Assembly (NCBI RefSeq): GCF_000328565.1
Contig: NC_019966.1
Coordinates: 6,138,001 to 6,202,000, forward strand
Source of the DNA: Mycobacterium sp. JS623
Lineage (GTDB): Bacteria; Actinomycetota; Actinomycetes; Mycobacteriales; Mycobacteriaceae
DNA: 64,000 nucleotides
Direction: 5' to 3'
A program made the position numbers and the translations under genes. The notes under the pieces are model-generated. The model had not been told where the DNA came from and did no database searches. It saw nothing but the letters and a program-made list of their open reading frames with translations. Positions 40,546 to 48,936 of this stretch are shown piece by piece; position 1 is the first letter of the stretch; each line of letters opens with the position of its first letter.

Positions 40546-41964
40546 ATGTTGGAGGCACCCGAGCGCTTGGAAAGCAGCGCTTTACTCGCCGAACGCGAGG
40601 ACGCACAGTCGCCGGACCAGGTGGCGTGGTGGCAGAGTCTGCACGCTACGTCAACGCGCCGGGCGCTGCTGTTGACCGCGCTCGGCGGCCTGCTGATCGC
40701 CGGCCTGATCACCGCGCTGCCCAGCAAGGACGGCGCCGACGGCCTTACCGCCAACTCGATCTCGCTGGGTCCCAAGGGCAACGACACGTTCAACCACGCG
40801 AAGGCGGGCGACTGTCTGAGCTGGCCGGACCGCACACCCGATGCGGCCCAGATCGTCGACTGCACGGGCGACCACCGCTTTGAGGTCGCCGAGTCGGTAG
40901 ACATGCGCACCTTCCCTGGCAGTGAGTACGGCCCGGACGCGGCGCCGCCGTCGCCTGCGCGCATCCAGCAGATCAGCCAGGAGCAGTGCTCGGCGGCCGT
41001 CAAGAACTATCTCGGCAGCCGCTTCGACCCGAACAGCCGCTTCACGGTCAGCATGCTGTGGTCGGGCGACAAGGCCTGGCGGCAAGCGGGTGAGCGACGC
41101 ATGTTGTGCGGTCTGCAGCTGCCGGGTCCCAACAATCAGCAGTTGGCGTTCAAGGGCAAGGTCGCCGACGTCGATCAATCGAAGGTGTGGCCGGCCGGCA
41201 CCTGCCTCGGCATCGACCCGAGCACCAACCAGCCGACCGACATTCCCGTCGACTGCGCGGCGCCGCATGCCATGGAGGTCACGGGCGCTGTCAACCTCGC
41301 CGAGAAGTTCCCGCAGGACCTGCCGCCGGAGCCCGAGCAGGACGGCTTCATCAGAGACGCCTGCACCCGGATGACCGATGCCTATCTGGCGCCGATTCAG
41401 CTGCGCAGCACCACGCTGACCCTGATCTACAGCACGATCTCGCTGCCGAGCTGGTCGGCGGGCAGCCATCAGGTGTCGTGCAGCATCGGCGCGACGCTCG
41501 GCAACGGCGGCTGGTCGACACTGCTGAACAGCGCCAAGGGCCCGCTGATGATCAACGGTCAGCCACCGGTCGCACCGCCGGACATTCCAGTTGACCGGCT
41601 CAACCTTCCGCCGATCCCGGCCATCGAGCCGCAGATGCCCGAGAGCGATTCCTCGTCGTCGTCCTCGTCGTCGCAGTCCAGCGGCAGCCAGAGCGATCCC
41701 AGTCAGCAGACCCAGCACATGCCGGGGCAGCAGTCGACGGGCTCGACCTCGACGTCGACTCAAACGTCCACGCCGGCGCCTGCCCCGCCGCCGGGCAACA
41801 CGTTCCTCAATGGGCCACCACCGCCTCCCGGCGCACCACTGGACGGTCCGCCACCGCCAGAAGGTGCTGCCCCGCCGCCATCCGAGGGCGCCCCGCCTGC
41901 GCAGGGTGCACCACCAGGGCCGCCGCCGGGCCAGCCGGTACTACTGCCGCCGCCAGGGCAGTAG
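40546..41964 (+). CDS. Septum-formation-family membrane protein (Rv3835-like)
   Basis: A 472-residue protein with a cytoplasmic N-terminus of about 45 residues, one membrane helix (TRRALLLTALGGLLIAGLI, about 42-60) and a large extracytoplasmic part. Two Septum_form-type domains follow, each with a Cys-x-His pattern: AGDCLSWP to VDCTGDHRFEV, and AGTCLGID to VDCAAPHAMEV. A poly-Ser stretch (about 366-380) and a long Pro/Gly tail end the protein. MLEAPERLE at 40546 matches the start I recall for Rv3835; an ATG nine bases earlier is also possible. It is divergent from serS. Its cellular role is unproven. Confidence 0.85.
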   Translation: MLEAPERLESSALLAEREDAQSPDQVAWWQSLHATSTRRALLLTALGGLLIAGLITALPSKDGADGLTANSISLGPKGNDTFNHAKAGDCLSWPDRTPDAAQIVDCTGDHRFEVAESVDMRTFPGSEYGPDAAPPSPARIQQISQEQCSAAVKNYLGSRFDPNSRFTVSMLWSGDKAWRQAGERRMLCGLQLPGPNNQQLAFKGKVADVDQSKVWPAGTCLGIDPSTNQPTDIPVDCAAPHAMEVTGAVNLAEKFPQDLPPEPEQDGFIRDACTRMTDAYLAPIQLRSTTLTLIYSTISLPSWSAGSHQVSCSIGATLGNGGWSTLLNSAKGPLMINGQPPVAPPDIPVDRLNLPPIPAIEPQMPESDSSSSSSSSQSSGSQSDPSQQTQHMPGQQSTGSTSTSTQTSTPAPAPPPGNTFLNGPPPPPGAPLDGPPPPEGAAPPPSEGAPPAQGAPPGPPPGQPVLLPPPGQ

Positions 41965-41968
41965 TCGC

Positions 41969-42319
41969 GTGGCCGTGCGGATGAGCCCGCAACGGTTTGA
42001 CGAGCTGGTTTCCGACGCACTCGACTTGATTCCCCAAGAACTCGCCGCGGCGATCGACAACGTCGTTGTCCTCGTCGAAGACCGCAACCCGGAGGAACCC
42101 GACCTGCTCGGCCTGTATCAGGGCGTGGCGCTGACCGAACGCGATTCGTGGTACGCAGGCTCACTGCCCGACACGATCACCATCTACCGCGATGCGTTGC
42201 TCGCGGGCTGCGACGACGAAGCCCAGGTGGTCGACGAGGTCGCGATCACGGTCATCCACGAGATCGCGCACCATTTCGGCATCGACGACGAGCGTCTGCA
42301 CGAACTCGGCTGGGGCTAG
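41969..42319 (+). CDS. Zincin-like metallopeptidase-family protein (Rv3836-like)
   Basis: A 116-residue protein with the compact zincin motif HEIAHHFGIDDERLHELGW near its C-terminus (His97, Glu98, His101, Asp106 region). The family (metallopeptidase family, DUF1025 type) is a minimal HExxHxxGxxD fold seen in many actinobacteria; no peptidase activity is proven. An N-terminal helix, SPQRFDELVSDALDLIPQEL, is typical. The start is one of three in-frame choices (GTG 41969, GTG 41975, ATG 41981). It begins 4 bp after the preceding gene's stop, so it is likely co-transcribed. Confidence 0.85.
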   Translation: MAVRMSPQRFDELVSDALDLIPQELAAAIDNVVVLVEDRNPEEPDLLGLYQGVALTERDSWYAGSLPDTITIYRDALLAGCDDEAQVVDEVAITVIHEIAHHFGIDDERLHELGWG

Positions 42320-42388
42320 GCGAGAAGACCCGCCCTTGCGTAGGCGCGGCACCCACGCTTTGTCCGCCCTCGGTGCCATCCTTGGGCC

Positions 42389-42583
42389 ATGAGTACGGAG
42401 TGCCGCGAGTGTCTGGCGGGGCTCGAGCATTGCCATGGCACCGTCATTCATCACGCCTGGTATCGGTCGGAATGCACAGAAGATTGCTGCGTCACCCCCG
42501 TGGTTATGCATGCGTTCAGCGTCGACTGTGACGCGCTCGGATGCACATGCAGCGTCCGGGCGTCAGCCCATCGGGTCGGCTGA
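42389..42583 (+). CDS. Small Cys/His-rich protein, function unknown
   Basis: A 64-residue protein with nine cysteines (5, 8, 15, 29, 33, 34, 47, 52, 54) and five histidines, including CRECLAGLEHCHGT and a final DCDALGCTC. The pattern suggests a small structural zinc (or other metal) domain. I recall similar small proteins near the phosphoglycerate-mutase-like gene in other mycobacteria, which makes a chance frame unlikely. Its end overlaps the convergent histidine-phosphatase gene by 21 bp. No clear Shine-Dalgarno site precedes the ATG. Confidence 0.65.
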   Translation: MSTECRECLAGLEHCHGTVIHHAWYRSECTEDCCVTPVVMHAFSVDCDALGCTCSVRASAHRVG

Positions 42584-43249
42584 GGACAGCGCATCCTCCA
42601 CCGGATGCACATCCGGCTCGGGATAGAACGGCGGCGTCAGCGTCGACCACTGCACACAGCTCCATCGCCCGTCGGTAATCGGCGCCAGCACAACGGATTC
42701 AGCGTTCGCCAGGTGATGGTCGAGGGCGAAGGTGCCGTCGACCCCGGCCAGCACGGCCGACACCAGCCGGATGGCCGCGCCGTGGCTGACGACGACGATG
42801 TCACCGTGCCACGCGTCGTCGTCGAGGTAGCGCATCCGCAGCTGTGTCAGCACCGGCACATAGCGGTCGAGCACCTCGTTGCCGGTCTCACCGCCGGGCA
42901 TCGGCACATCCAGATCGCCCTCGTGCCAGCGCTGGTAGACGGTCTCGAACTCGGCGATGGCATCGTCGTCTTTGCGATCCTCGAGCTGACCCACCTGTAC
43001 CTCGTGGATGCCCTCGAATTCGTGGGGCGGCAGCCCGAGCTCGGCACTGATCTCCGCGGCTGTCTGCGCGGCCCGTACGGCCACCGAGTGCGCGATCATC
43101 GCGGCGGGGTGCGGCAGCTCGCGCGCGAACGTTCGGGCCTGATTGCGGCCGAGGTCGGTCAGCTCGGCACCCGGTGGCCGGGTGTCGAGGCGACGCTCGA
43201 CGTTGCCCAGCGACTGGCCATGTCGGACCAAGACGAGCCGACCGGTCAC
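42563..43249 (-). CDS. Histidine phosphatase (phosphoglycerate-mutase-like) family protein (Rv3837c-like)
   Basis: A 228-residue histidine phosphatase. The catalytic RHG motif is LVLVRHGQS (His10), and the second His motif is VVVSHGAAIR (about residue 160); the acid is in the segment HEVQVGQLEDRK. It is not a classical Gpm; the substrate may be a sugar or nucleotide phosphate. GTG start, overlapping the upstream pheA stop (GTGA, 43246-43249), so pheA and this gene form a coupled pair. Confidence 0.9.
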   Translation of the reverse strand: MTGRLVLVRHGQSLGNVERRLDTRPPGAELTDLGRNQARTFARELPHPAAMIAHSVAVRAAQTAAEISAELGLPPHEFEGIHEVQVGQLEDRKDDDAIAEFETVYQRWHEGDLDVPMPGGETGNEVLDRYVPVLTQLRMRYLDDDAWHGDIVVVSHGAAIRLVSAVLAGVDGTFALDHHLANAESVVLAPITDGRWSCVQWSTLTPPFYPEPDVHPVEDALSSADPMG

Positions 43250-44172
43250 GGCTTGCCGTCCCGCAGCTGCGTCAGCCAGCGCGACGCCTCATCGAGTTTC
43301 GGCGGGGCCGCACCAGCGGCCGAGCCCGTCGGCCATGAACCAAGGAATCTCACGTCTGCACAACGTCGATGCAACGCCTTGAGTGCCTCAGCGACCGCCT
43401 CATCATCGAGGTGTCCGACACAGTCGAGGAAGAAGAAGTAGGTGCCCAACTCCTTACGGGTCGGCCGGGATTCGATGCGGGTGAGGTCGATGTCGCGGAT
43501 CGCGAACTCGGTGAGCGCCGACACCAGCGCGCCGGGCACATTCTCTAGAAACAGCACCACCGAGGTGCGGTCGGATCCGGTGCGGGCGGGCGGTTTGCCC
43601 GGTTGGCCCACCAACACGAACCGGGTACGCGCGTTGGGTTCGTCGACGACATCGGTGGCCAGCGCCGTCAGCCCGTGGCGTTCGGCGGCCAGCGCCGTAC
43701 TCACACCGGCGTCCGCGCGCCCGTTGGCGACATCCTGCGCAGCCGCCGCATTCGAATTGGCAGGCACCACTTGGGCTTTCGGCAGATGTGCGGACAGCCA
43801 ATTTCGCACCTGCGCGGCGGCCACCGGAAACGCCGCAACGGTCACAACCTCGGTGGCGGGCGTGTCTTTTCGCACCACGATAGTGAACGACACATCAAGG
43901 GTCAGCTCGGCAAAGATCTGCAGCGGCGTCCCGGTCGCGAGGTGGTCCATTGTCGGCAGCACCGAGCCCTCGATCGAATTCTCGATCGGCACGCAGGCGA
44001 AATCGGCGTCGCCCGAGCGGACCGCAGCCAGCGCTGCGGGCGTGCTGTCTGTGGGAACCGGTGTGATGCCCTCCGGCGAGCCCTGTCCGGGTACCAGACC
44101 GTTGGCCGAGATCTTGAGCAATGCCGCTTCGGTGAAGGTTCCTTCGGGTCCGAGGTAGGCGATGCGCGGCAC
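43246..44172 (-). CDS. pheA: Prephenate dehydratase
   Basis: Converts prephenate to phenylpyruvate in phenylalanine synthesis. It has 308 residues, the size of mycobacterial stand-alone enzymes without chorismate mutase. The N-terminal catalytic PDT domain begins IAYLGPEGTFTEAA and contains the TRF-type active-site motif in NARTRFVLVG; the C-terminal ACT domain (about 205-285) carries the phenylalanine-binding ESRPTRKELGTYFFFLD element, so feedback inhibition by phenylalanine is expected. It starts with GTG. The downstream histidine phosphatase overlaps by 4 bp. Confidence 0.96.
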   Translation of the reverse strand: MPRIAYLGPEGTFTEAALLKISANGLVPGQGSPEGITPVPTDSTPAALAAVRSGDADFACVPIENSIEGSVLPTMDHLATGTPLQIFAELTLDVSFTIVVRKDTPATEVVTVAAFPVAAAQVRNWLSAHLPKAQVVPANSNAAAAQDVANGRADAGVSTALAAERHGLTALATDVVDEPNARTRFVLVGQPGKPPARTGSDRTSVVLFLENVPGALVSALTEFAIRDIDLTRIESRPTRKELGTYFFFLDCVGHLDDEAVAEALKALHRRCADVRFLGSWPTGSAAGAAPPKLDEASRWLTQLRDGKP

Positions 44173-44249
44173 ATTTCAACACTATCCGTTGTCGCACGGC
44201 CGTCCCGGATGCCGTGGCGGTAGGTCTTGCGCCCGGCAGGCCATTCGAG

Positions 44250-44268
44250 TTAAGTAAGGCTTACCTCA
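44250..44268. promoter_or_regulatory. IdeR iron box
   Basis: The 19-bp sequence TTAAGTAAGGCTTACCTCA matches the IdeR consensus TTAGGTTAGGCTAACCTAA at 15 of 19 positions and has dyad symmetry. It lies about 20 bp before the chosen start of the DUF2470 gene. The homologue Rv3839 is, as I recall, in the IdeR regulon of M. tuberculosis, so iron-dependent control is very likely. Confidence 0.85.
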
Positions 44269-44287
44269 TTAGATGGAAGGCGACGCG

Positions 44288-45067
44288 ATGAGAGGTGCGG
44301 CACCGACGACAGCCGAGCGAGTCCGCAGCGCATGCGCGCGCGCCGGCGGCGCGACGCTGGCCGTCGAGGGTCTCGATCCCACCTGCACGCCGGTCCACCA
44401 CCTGCTCGGCGACGGATCGTTCGCGATCACGCTCCCCGGTGACGGCATTCTCGCCGGGAAGGTGGTCGCCGCGCGCAGCGCCGGTGTGCAGGCGGTACTG
44501 GAGGTGACCGACTACGCCCCGCTGCCGCTGCGCGAACCGGTGCGCTCGCTGGTGTGGATCCGCGGCCGCCTGCACGGTGTCCCCGACAGCGAAGTCGCTG
44601 CCCTGCTCGACTTGATCGCCACCGAAGACCCCAATCCTGCTCTGCTTCAAGTGAATTCGGATGCCGCCGGGGACACCCGCTACATGCTGATGCGGCTGGA
44701 GATCGAGTCGGTGGTGGTCGCGGACTCCACCGGCGCGGAAGCGATCGGCGTCGGCGCACTGCTTGGCGCCAGGCCCGACCCGTTCTGCGCGATGGAGTCC
44801 TGCTGGCTGCAGCACATGGAGTCCGCGCACCGCGAGGTCGTCGACCGGCTTGCCAGCAGGCTGCCGTCCCCGCTGCGCCGCGGCCGCGTGCGCCCGCTCG
44901 GGCTCGACCGCTACGGCGTGCAACTGCGCGTTGAGGGCGACGACGGCGATCACGACGTACGACTGCCCTTCGCCAAACCAGTCGACGACGTCACCGGCCT
45001 CAGCCAAGCGATCCGCATCCTGATGGGCTGCCCGTTCCTCAACGGGCTGCGCGCCCGGCGGCTGTAG
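44288..45067 (+). CDS. DUF2470 protein, iron-regulated (Rv3839-like)
   Basis: A 259-residue cytoplasmic protein with a DUF2470 domain. This domain occurs next to FMN-binding split-barrel folds in haem-handling proteins of the HugZ type; no catalytic residue can be named here. The chosen ATG at 44288 is preceded by GGAAGG at a 6-bp gap; the ATG at 44273 has no such site and almost touches the IdeR box. The iron box, together with the family, suggests a role in haem or iron use or in sparing iron, which is inference. The following CPBP gene starts 27 bp downstream. Confidence 0.85.
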   Translation: MRGAAPTTAERVRSACARAGGATLAVEGLDPTCTPVHHLLGDGSFAITLPGDGILAGKVVAARSAGVQAVLEVTDYAPLPLREPVRSLVWIRGRLHGVPDSEVAALLDLIATEDPNPALLQVNSDAAGDTRYMLMRLEIESVVVADSTGAEAIGVGALLGARPDPFCAMESCWLQHMESAHREVVDRLASRLPSPLRRGRVRPLGLDRYGVQLRVEGDDGDHDVRLPFAKPVDDVTGLSQAIRILMGCPFLNGLRARRL

Positions 45068-45094
45068 GGCCCGGCTGCGGCTACCGTAGCTCCG

Positions 45095-45862
45095 GTGATA
45101 GAGCCGGCCGACGAGCTGATCGTTCCGCAGCGGCGCGGCCTGCGTATCGAGGTCGCGGTCGTGTTGGCCGTGACGTTCGGGATGTCGGCCTACACCGCGT
45201 TTCTGCAGCTGATCGAGGCGGTGCTGCTCGGCCTTGCCGGCCGGCGCGTGGCACTCAACCCGCGTCGATCACCGTTTGACCTCATCGACCTCGGCCTCAA
45301 CCTCGCCGTCACCTTCCAGCTCGTCGCATGGGGCGCCCTGGCGGTATATCTGTTGTGGCGCAGCGGTTTTGGGCCCGCGTCCATTGGACTGGGCAAGATT
45401 TGCTGGTGGCCCGACGTGCTCGGCGGCCTCGGCCTGGCGGCGTTGATCGGCCTGCCGGGGCTCGGCTTGTACATGGCCGCGCGGGCGCTGGGCCTCAGCG
45501 CACACGTCGAACCCGCGGAGCTTTACGACACGTGGTGGCGGATACCCGTGTTGCTGCTGACGGCGTTCGCCAACGGCTGGGCCGAGGAAGTCGTCGTGGT
45601 CGCGTTCCTGCTGACCCGGCTGCGCCAGATGCGGGTCAATCCCGTCGCCGCGCTGTTGGCATCCAGCCTGCTGCGCGGTGCCTACCACCTGTACCAGGGC
45701 TTCAGCGCGGGGCTCGGCAACGTCGTGATGGGCCTGATCTTCGGCTACGTATGGCAACGCACCGGCAGGCTGTGGCCGCTGATCATCGCGCACGGAATCA
45801 TCGACTCGGTCGCCTATGTCGGCTACGCGTTGGCGGCGGGCCACCTGAGCTGGCTGTCGTAA
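45095..45862 (+). CDS. CPBP-family intramembrane metalloprotease
   Basis: A 255-residue polytopic protein (about seven helices) of the CAAX protease/bacteriocin-processing (Abi) family. The three motifs are present: NGWAEEVVVVAFLLTRLR (Glu164, Glu165), RGAYHLYQG and AHGIIDSVAY, placing Glu and His ligands inside the membrane. Members cleave membrane peptides or act in bacteriocin immunity; the target here is unknown. GTG start, 27 bp after the DUF2470 gene and 9 bp before the LCP gene, so it is probably part of the same transcript. Confidence 0.88.
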   Translation: MIEPADELIVPQRRGLRIEVAVVLAVTFGMSAYTAFLQLIEAVLLGLAGRRVALNPRRSPFDLIDLGLNLAVTFQLVAWGALAVYLLWRSGFGPASIGLGKICWWPDVLGGLGLAALIGLPGLGLYMAARALGLSAHVEPAELYDTWWRIPVLLLTAFANGWAEEVVVVAFLLTRLRQMRVNPVAALLASSLLRGAYHLYQGFSAGLGNVVMGLIFGYVWQRTGRLWPLIIAHGIIDSVAYVGYALAAGHLSWLS

Positions 45863-45871
45863 GTTCATGCT

Positions 45872-47059
45872 GTGAACGACAACCGGCCACCGCCACCGGC
45901 TCGCGACCCAAGGCCGCCCCGCCGGGAGCCGTCACAAGTGATTCGTCGAGATCCGAACTATCGGCCGCCACCGCCACCGCCGGCCCAGCCCTGGCCCAAC
46001 CCGCCACCGCGTCGTCCACCGCCGCCACCTCCGCCACGGCGGCCGCCGCCGGTTACGCAGCAGCCACCTCCCCCGCCGAAGCCGAAAAGGCCACGGCGCA
46101 AACGATATTGGGGCCGCATGCTGTTCGCATTCCTGTTGGTATTCGTCGTCGCGGTGGTGGCTGGCGGATGGTGGATGGACACCTCGCTGCATCGCATCCC
46201 CGCACTCGCCGACTACCCTGAGCGGCCTGCCACCGGCAAGGGCACGACCTGGCTGCTGGTCGGCTCGGACAGCCGCCAGGGCCTGACCCCCGAACAGCAG
46301 GCCGAGCTGACCACCGGCGACGACTTGGGCAACGGCCGCACCGACACCATCCTGCTCGTGCATGTGCCGGCCTTCGGGTCAAGCGCGCCGACCACGATGG
46401 TGTCGATCCCTCGCGATTCCTACGTGCCGATTCCCGGCTACGGCGAGGACAAGATCAACGCCGCGTTCTCCGAGGGTGGGGCCCCGCTGTTGGCGCAGAC
46501 CGTCGAGCAGGCCACGGGAATCCGACTCGATCACTACGCCGAGATCGGATTCGCCGGTTTCGCCGTCCTCGTCGACGCGGTCGGCGGCGTGACCATGTGC
46601 CCGGCCGAACCGATCAACGACCCGCTCGCAGGCATCGACCTGCCGGCGGGTTGTCAGAAGCTCAACGGCCGCAATGCGCTCGGCTTTGTCCGCACCCGCG
46701 CCACCCCGCGGGCCGACCTGGATCGGATGGTCAACCAGCGACAGTTCATGGAGGCGTTGATGCATCGCGCCGCCAGCCCTGCGGTGCTGCTCAATCCGCT
46801 GCGCTGGTATCCCATGGCGCACGCGGTCAACGGCGCACTCACCGTCGATCAAGGTGCCCACATCTGGGATCTGGCCCGACTGGCATGGTCGTTGCACGGG
46901 GACATCACCACCACGACCGTGCCGATCGGCGAGTTCACCGGCAGCGACTCCGGCTCCGTCGTGGTCTGGAACAGCGACGCCGCGGGCCGCTTGTTCGCCG
47001 CGTTGACGTCGGATTCGCCTGTCCCGCAGGACGTTCTGGACGCCGCCAAACCTGGCTAG
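45872..47059 (+). CDS. LytR-CpsA-Psr (LCP) family phosphotransferase
   Basis: A 395-residue LCP protein, of the family that ligates arabinogalactan or other glycopolymers to peptidoglycan from a lipid carrier. The first 85 residues are a cytoplasmic Pro/Arg-rich tail with long proline runs. One membrane helix follows at about 88-108. The extracellular LCP core begins LLVGSDSRQGL (conserved SDSR) and continues with GRTDTILLVHV, TMVSIPRDSYV and DKINAAFSEGG; later, LGFVRTRATPRADLDRMVNQRQF supplies the arginines for the polyprenyl phosphate. GTG start. The stop overlaps that of convergent glpQ1 (47056-47059). Rv3840 may be the equivalent. Confidence 0.9.
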   Translation: MNDNRPPPPARDPRPPRREPSQVIRRDPNYRPPPPPPAQPWPNPPPRRPPPPPPPRRPPPVTQQPPPPPKPKRPRRKRYWGRMLFAFLLVFVVAVVAGGWWMDTSLHRIPALADYPERPATGKGTTWLLVGSDSRQGLTPEQQAELTTGDDLGNGRTDTILLVHVPAFGSSAPTTMVSIPRDSYVPIPGYGEDKINAAFSEGGAPLLAQTVEQATGIRLDHYAEIGFAGFAVLVDAVGGVTMCPAEPINDPLAGIDLPAGCQKLNGRNALGFVRTRATPRADLDRMVNQRQFMEALMHRAASPAVLLNPLRWYPMAHAVNGALTVDQGAHIWDLARLAWSLHGDITTTTVPIGEFTGSDSGSVVVWNSDAAGRLFAALTSDSPVPQDVLDAAKPG

Positions 47060-47880
47060 TCGCGACCCGCGCCGGTCAGCCCGTCCTGCAGCCACCCTTT
47101 GGTGCGGCCGGGGTGATTCGTCGCGACCCACGCCACCCCGACGTCGCGGCAGTAGCGGACGTCCTCGTAGTGGTCGACAGTCCAGCAGTACAACGCGCGG
47201 CCCTGAGCCGCGGCGCGGTCGACCAACTCGGGGTGCTCGCGCAGCGTCGCGATCGAGGGGCCAACCGCGGTCGCGCCGACGGTGGTGGCCGCGCCGCCGC
47301 CCAGATAGCGGGAGGTCTCGCCCAGCAGCACCGTCGGCAGCATCGGGGCAGCGCGCCGGATCCGCCAAACCGCCGCGGCGGAGAAGGACATCACCACCGC
47401 GCGGGAAAGATCCGCCGACGCCGGGGACGCGATGCCGTAGCGATGCAGCAACGCGAGCACCTTGCTCTCCACCAGCGCGCCGTAGCGCACCGGGTGCTTG
47501 GTCTCGATGAAGAGCTTGACTGGCCGGTTGTGGTCAAGGACAAGCGAGACCAGGTCGTCGAGCGCGAGTAGGCCGGTGTCGCCGTGGCTGCCGTCGGCCC
47601 GCCAACTGGGATGCCAAGCCCCGAAGTCGAGCTCGCGTAGCTGGGCCAGGGTCATCTCGCTGACCAGGCCGGTCCCGTTCGACGTCCGGTCGATCCGCCG
47701 GTCGTGCACGCATACCAGGTGCCCGTCGCGGGTGAGTCGAACGTCGCACTCGACGCCGTCGGCGCCTTCTTTGAGCGCCAGTTCGTAGGCGGCCAGGGTG
47801 TGCTCCGGACGTTCGGCCGATGCGCCCCGGTGCGCCACCACGAACGGATGGCCGCCGAGCAGGCCGTCGCCCGAGTTCAT
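47056..47880 (-). CDS. glpQ1: Glycerophosphodiester phosphodiesterase GlpQ1
   Basis: Hydrolyses glycerophosphodiesters from phospholipid turnover to glycerol-3-phosphate and alcohol. A 274-residue GDPD TIM barrel; motifs are VAHRGASAERPEHTLAAY (His-Arg and Glu), EGADGVECDVRLTRDGH (metal-binding Glu, Asp), VCVHDRRIDRT and LFIETKHP. The C-terminal WTVDH and GVAWVATNHPG close the barrel. The ATG at 47878-47880 gives the M. tuberculosis length I recall (274); an upstream ATG adds 14 residues. No signal peptide is evident. In M. tuberculosis bfrB lies between this gene and the LCP gene; here they overlap by 4 bp. Confidence 0.94.
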   Translation of the reverse strand: MNSGDGLLGGHPFVVAHRGASAERPEHTLAAYELALKEGADGVECDVRLTRDGHLVCVHDRRIDRTSNGTGLVSEMTLAQLRELDFGAWHPSWRADGSHGDTGLLALDDLVSLVLDHNRPVKLFIETKHPVRYGALVESKVLALLHRYGIASPASADLSRAVVMSFSAAAVWRIRRAAPMLPTVLLGETSRYLGGGAATTVGATAVGPSIATLREHPELVDRAAAQGRALYCWTVDHYEDVRYCRDVGVAWVATNHPGRTKGWLQDGLTGAGRD

Positions 47881-47884
47881 ACGG

Positions 47885-48913
47885 CTATGCTGCCGGGTCC
47901 TGGCCTTCAGACTCAACCGCAACGGCCGGGGCTTGGGCTTTTTCGGCTTTTTGGTCGTCGCGGACGATCACCCAGCGCCTGGTCGAGCGTTCCACGGGCT
48001 GGCGTTCGAAGCCGAGGAACACCTTCATGGCCAACAGCAGCGCCGCCATGGTCAGCAGGTAGGCGACGATCGTGGTCACCGTGTTGTCTGCGATGCCCTG
48101 CGCATCCTGCGTGAAGCTGGTCGCGATCGAGAAGATCGACAACACGTAGCTGAAGGCCCAGACGATCCACCACGTCGCGATCGGTCTGCGCAGCCAGTTC
48201 AACCGCTCTTCGACGCCCGCCAACTCGAGCACGAACACCGGCGCCCAGAACAGATTCACAAGCGGCACAAGGCAACCCAGGCGCAGGGCCGCCGCGGAGC
48301 GGGGATCGTCGCGGCGGTGATGCGCGTAGGCGGCGGCCCGCCGCGCGATAAGCCAATTGGTCAGCACCACCAGGCTGGCCACGACCATGAACAGTGCAAT
48401 GACGCTGACGAGCACGCCGGCCCAGGTGGCGGCGAACGCCACGATCTTGTTCAACAAAATCGATCGGTTGACGATGAGCAGCACATACCGCACCACGTGT
48501 ACGAACGCGGCCACGCCGAGCATCACGATGGTCGCGACCAGCGCGCCACGCACCATTGCCAGCGATGGTCCGGTTCGCGGAGCGGCGGCCGTCTGCACGT
48601 CAGACGTCTCGAAGTGGTCGACCAGACCCCATCGCGGAATGGCCCCGTAGCGAGGAGTTGGGCCGAGAGCCCGCGAGCGGCGTCGCGGCGGCGGCGCCGC
48701 GCCTGGGCGCACCGCGATCCAGCGGTATCCGGGCGGCAGTGGCCGGCCAGGCGGCCGGTTGCCCTGCCCGAGCGGAGAAGCTGTCGGCCGCCATTCGGTA
48801 CCAGGCGGCGGCCCCGACGGCGCGTGCAGCGTCCCGTTGCACCGCGGGCACCAGACCCGCCTTCGATCGCGCACGTTCCACCGCGTTCCGCACTGGGAAC
48901 ACACCTGGATCAT
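47885..48913 (-). CDS. DUF4328 membrane protein with N-terminal zinc ribbon (Rv3843c-like)
   Basis: A 342-residue protein. The N-terminus has a zinc-ribbon pattern, CSQCG then CPRCN (Cys5, Cys8, Cys22, Cys25), followed by a Pro/Arg-rich cytoplasmic linker to about 115. About six membrane helices follow, in the layout of DUF4328: GLVDHFETSDVQ region, helices from 120, LVPLVNLFWAP, and a helix near 290. The C-terminal tail is charged (RRWVIVRDDQKAEKA). The start of glpQ1 is 4 bp downstream, so the two are probably co-transcribed. Function unknown. Confidence 0.88.
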   Translation of the reverse strand: MIQVCSQCGTRWNVRDRRRVWCPRCNGTLHAPSGPPPGTEWRPTASPLGQGNRPPGRPLPPGYRWIAVRPGAAPPPRRRSRALGPTPRYGAIPRWGLVDHFETSDVQTAAAPRTGPSLAMVRGALVATIVMLGVAAFVHVVRYVLLIVNRSILLNKIVAFAATWAGVLVSVIALFMVVASLVVLTNWLIARRAAAYAHHRRDDPRSAAALRLGCLVPLVNLFWAPVFVLELAGVEERLNWLRRPIATWWIVWAFSYVLSIFSIATSFTQDAQGIADNTVTTIVAYLLTMAALLLAMKVFLGFERQPVERSTRRWVIVRDDQKAEKAQAPAVAVESEGQDPAA

Positions 48914-48936
48914 CGGACCAGCCTAGCGACAGCGGC

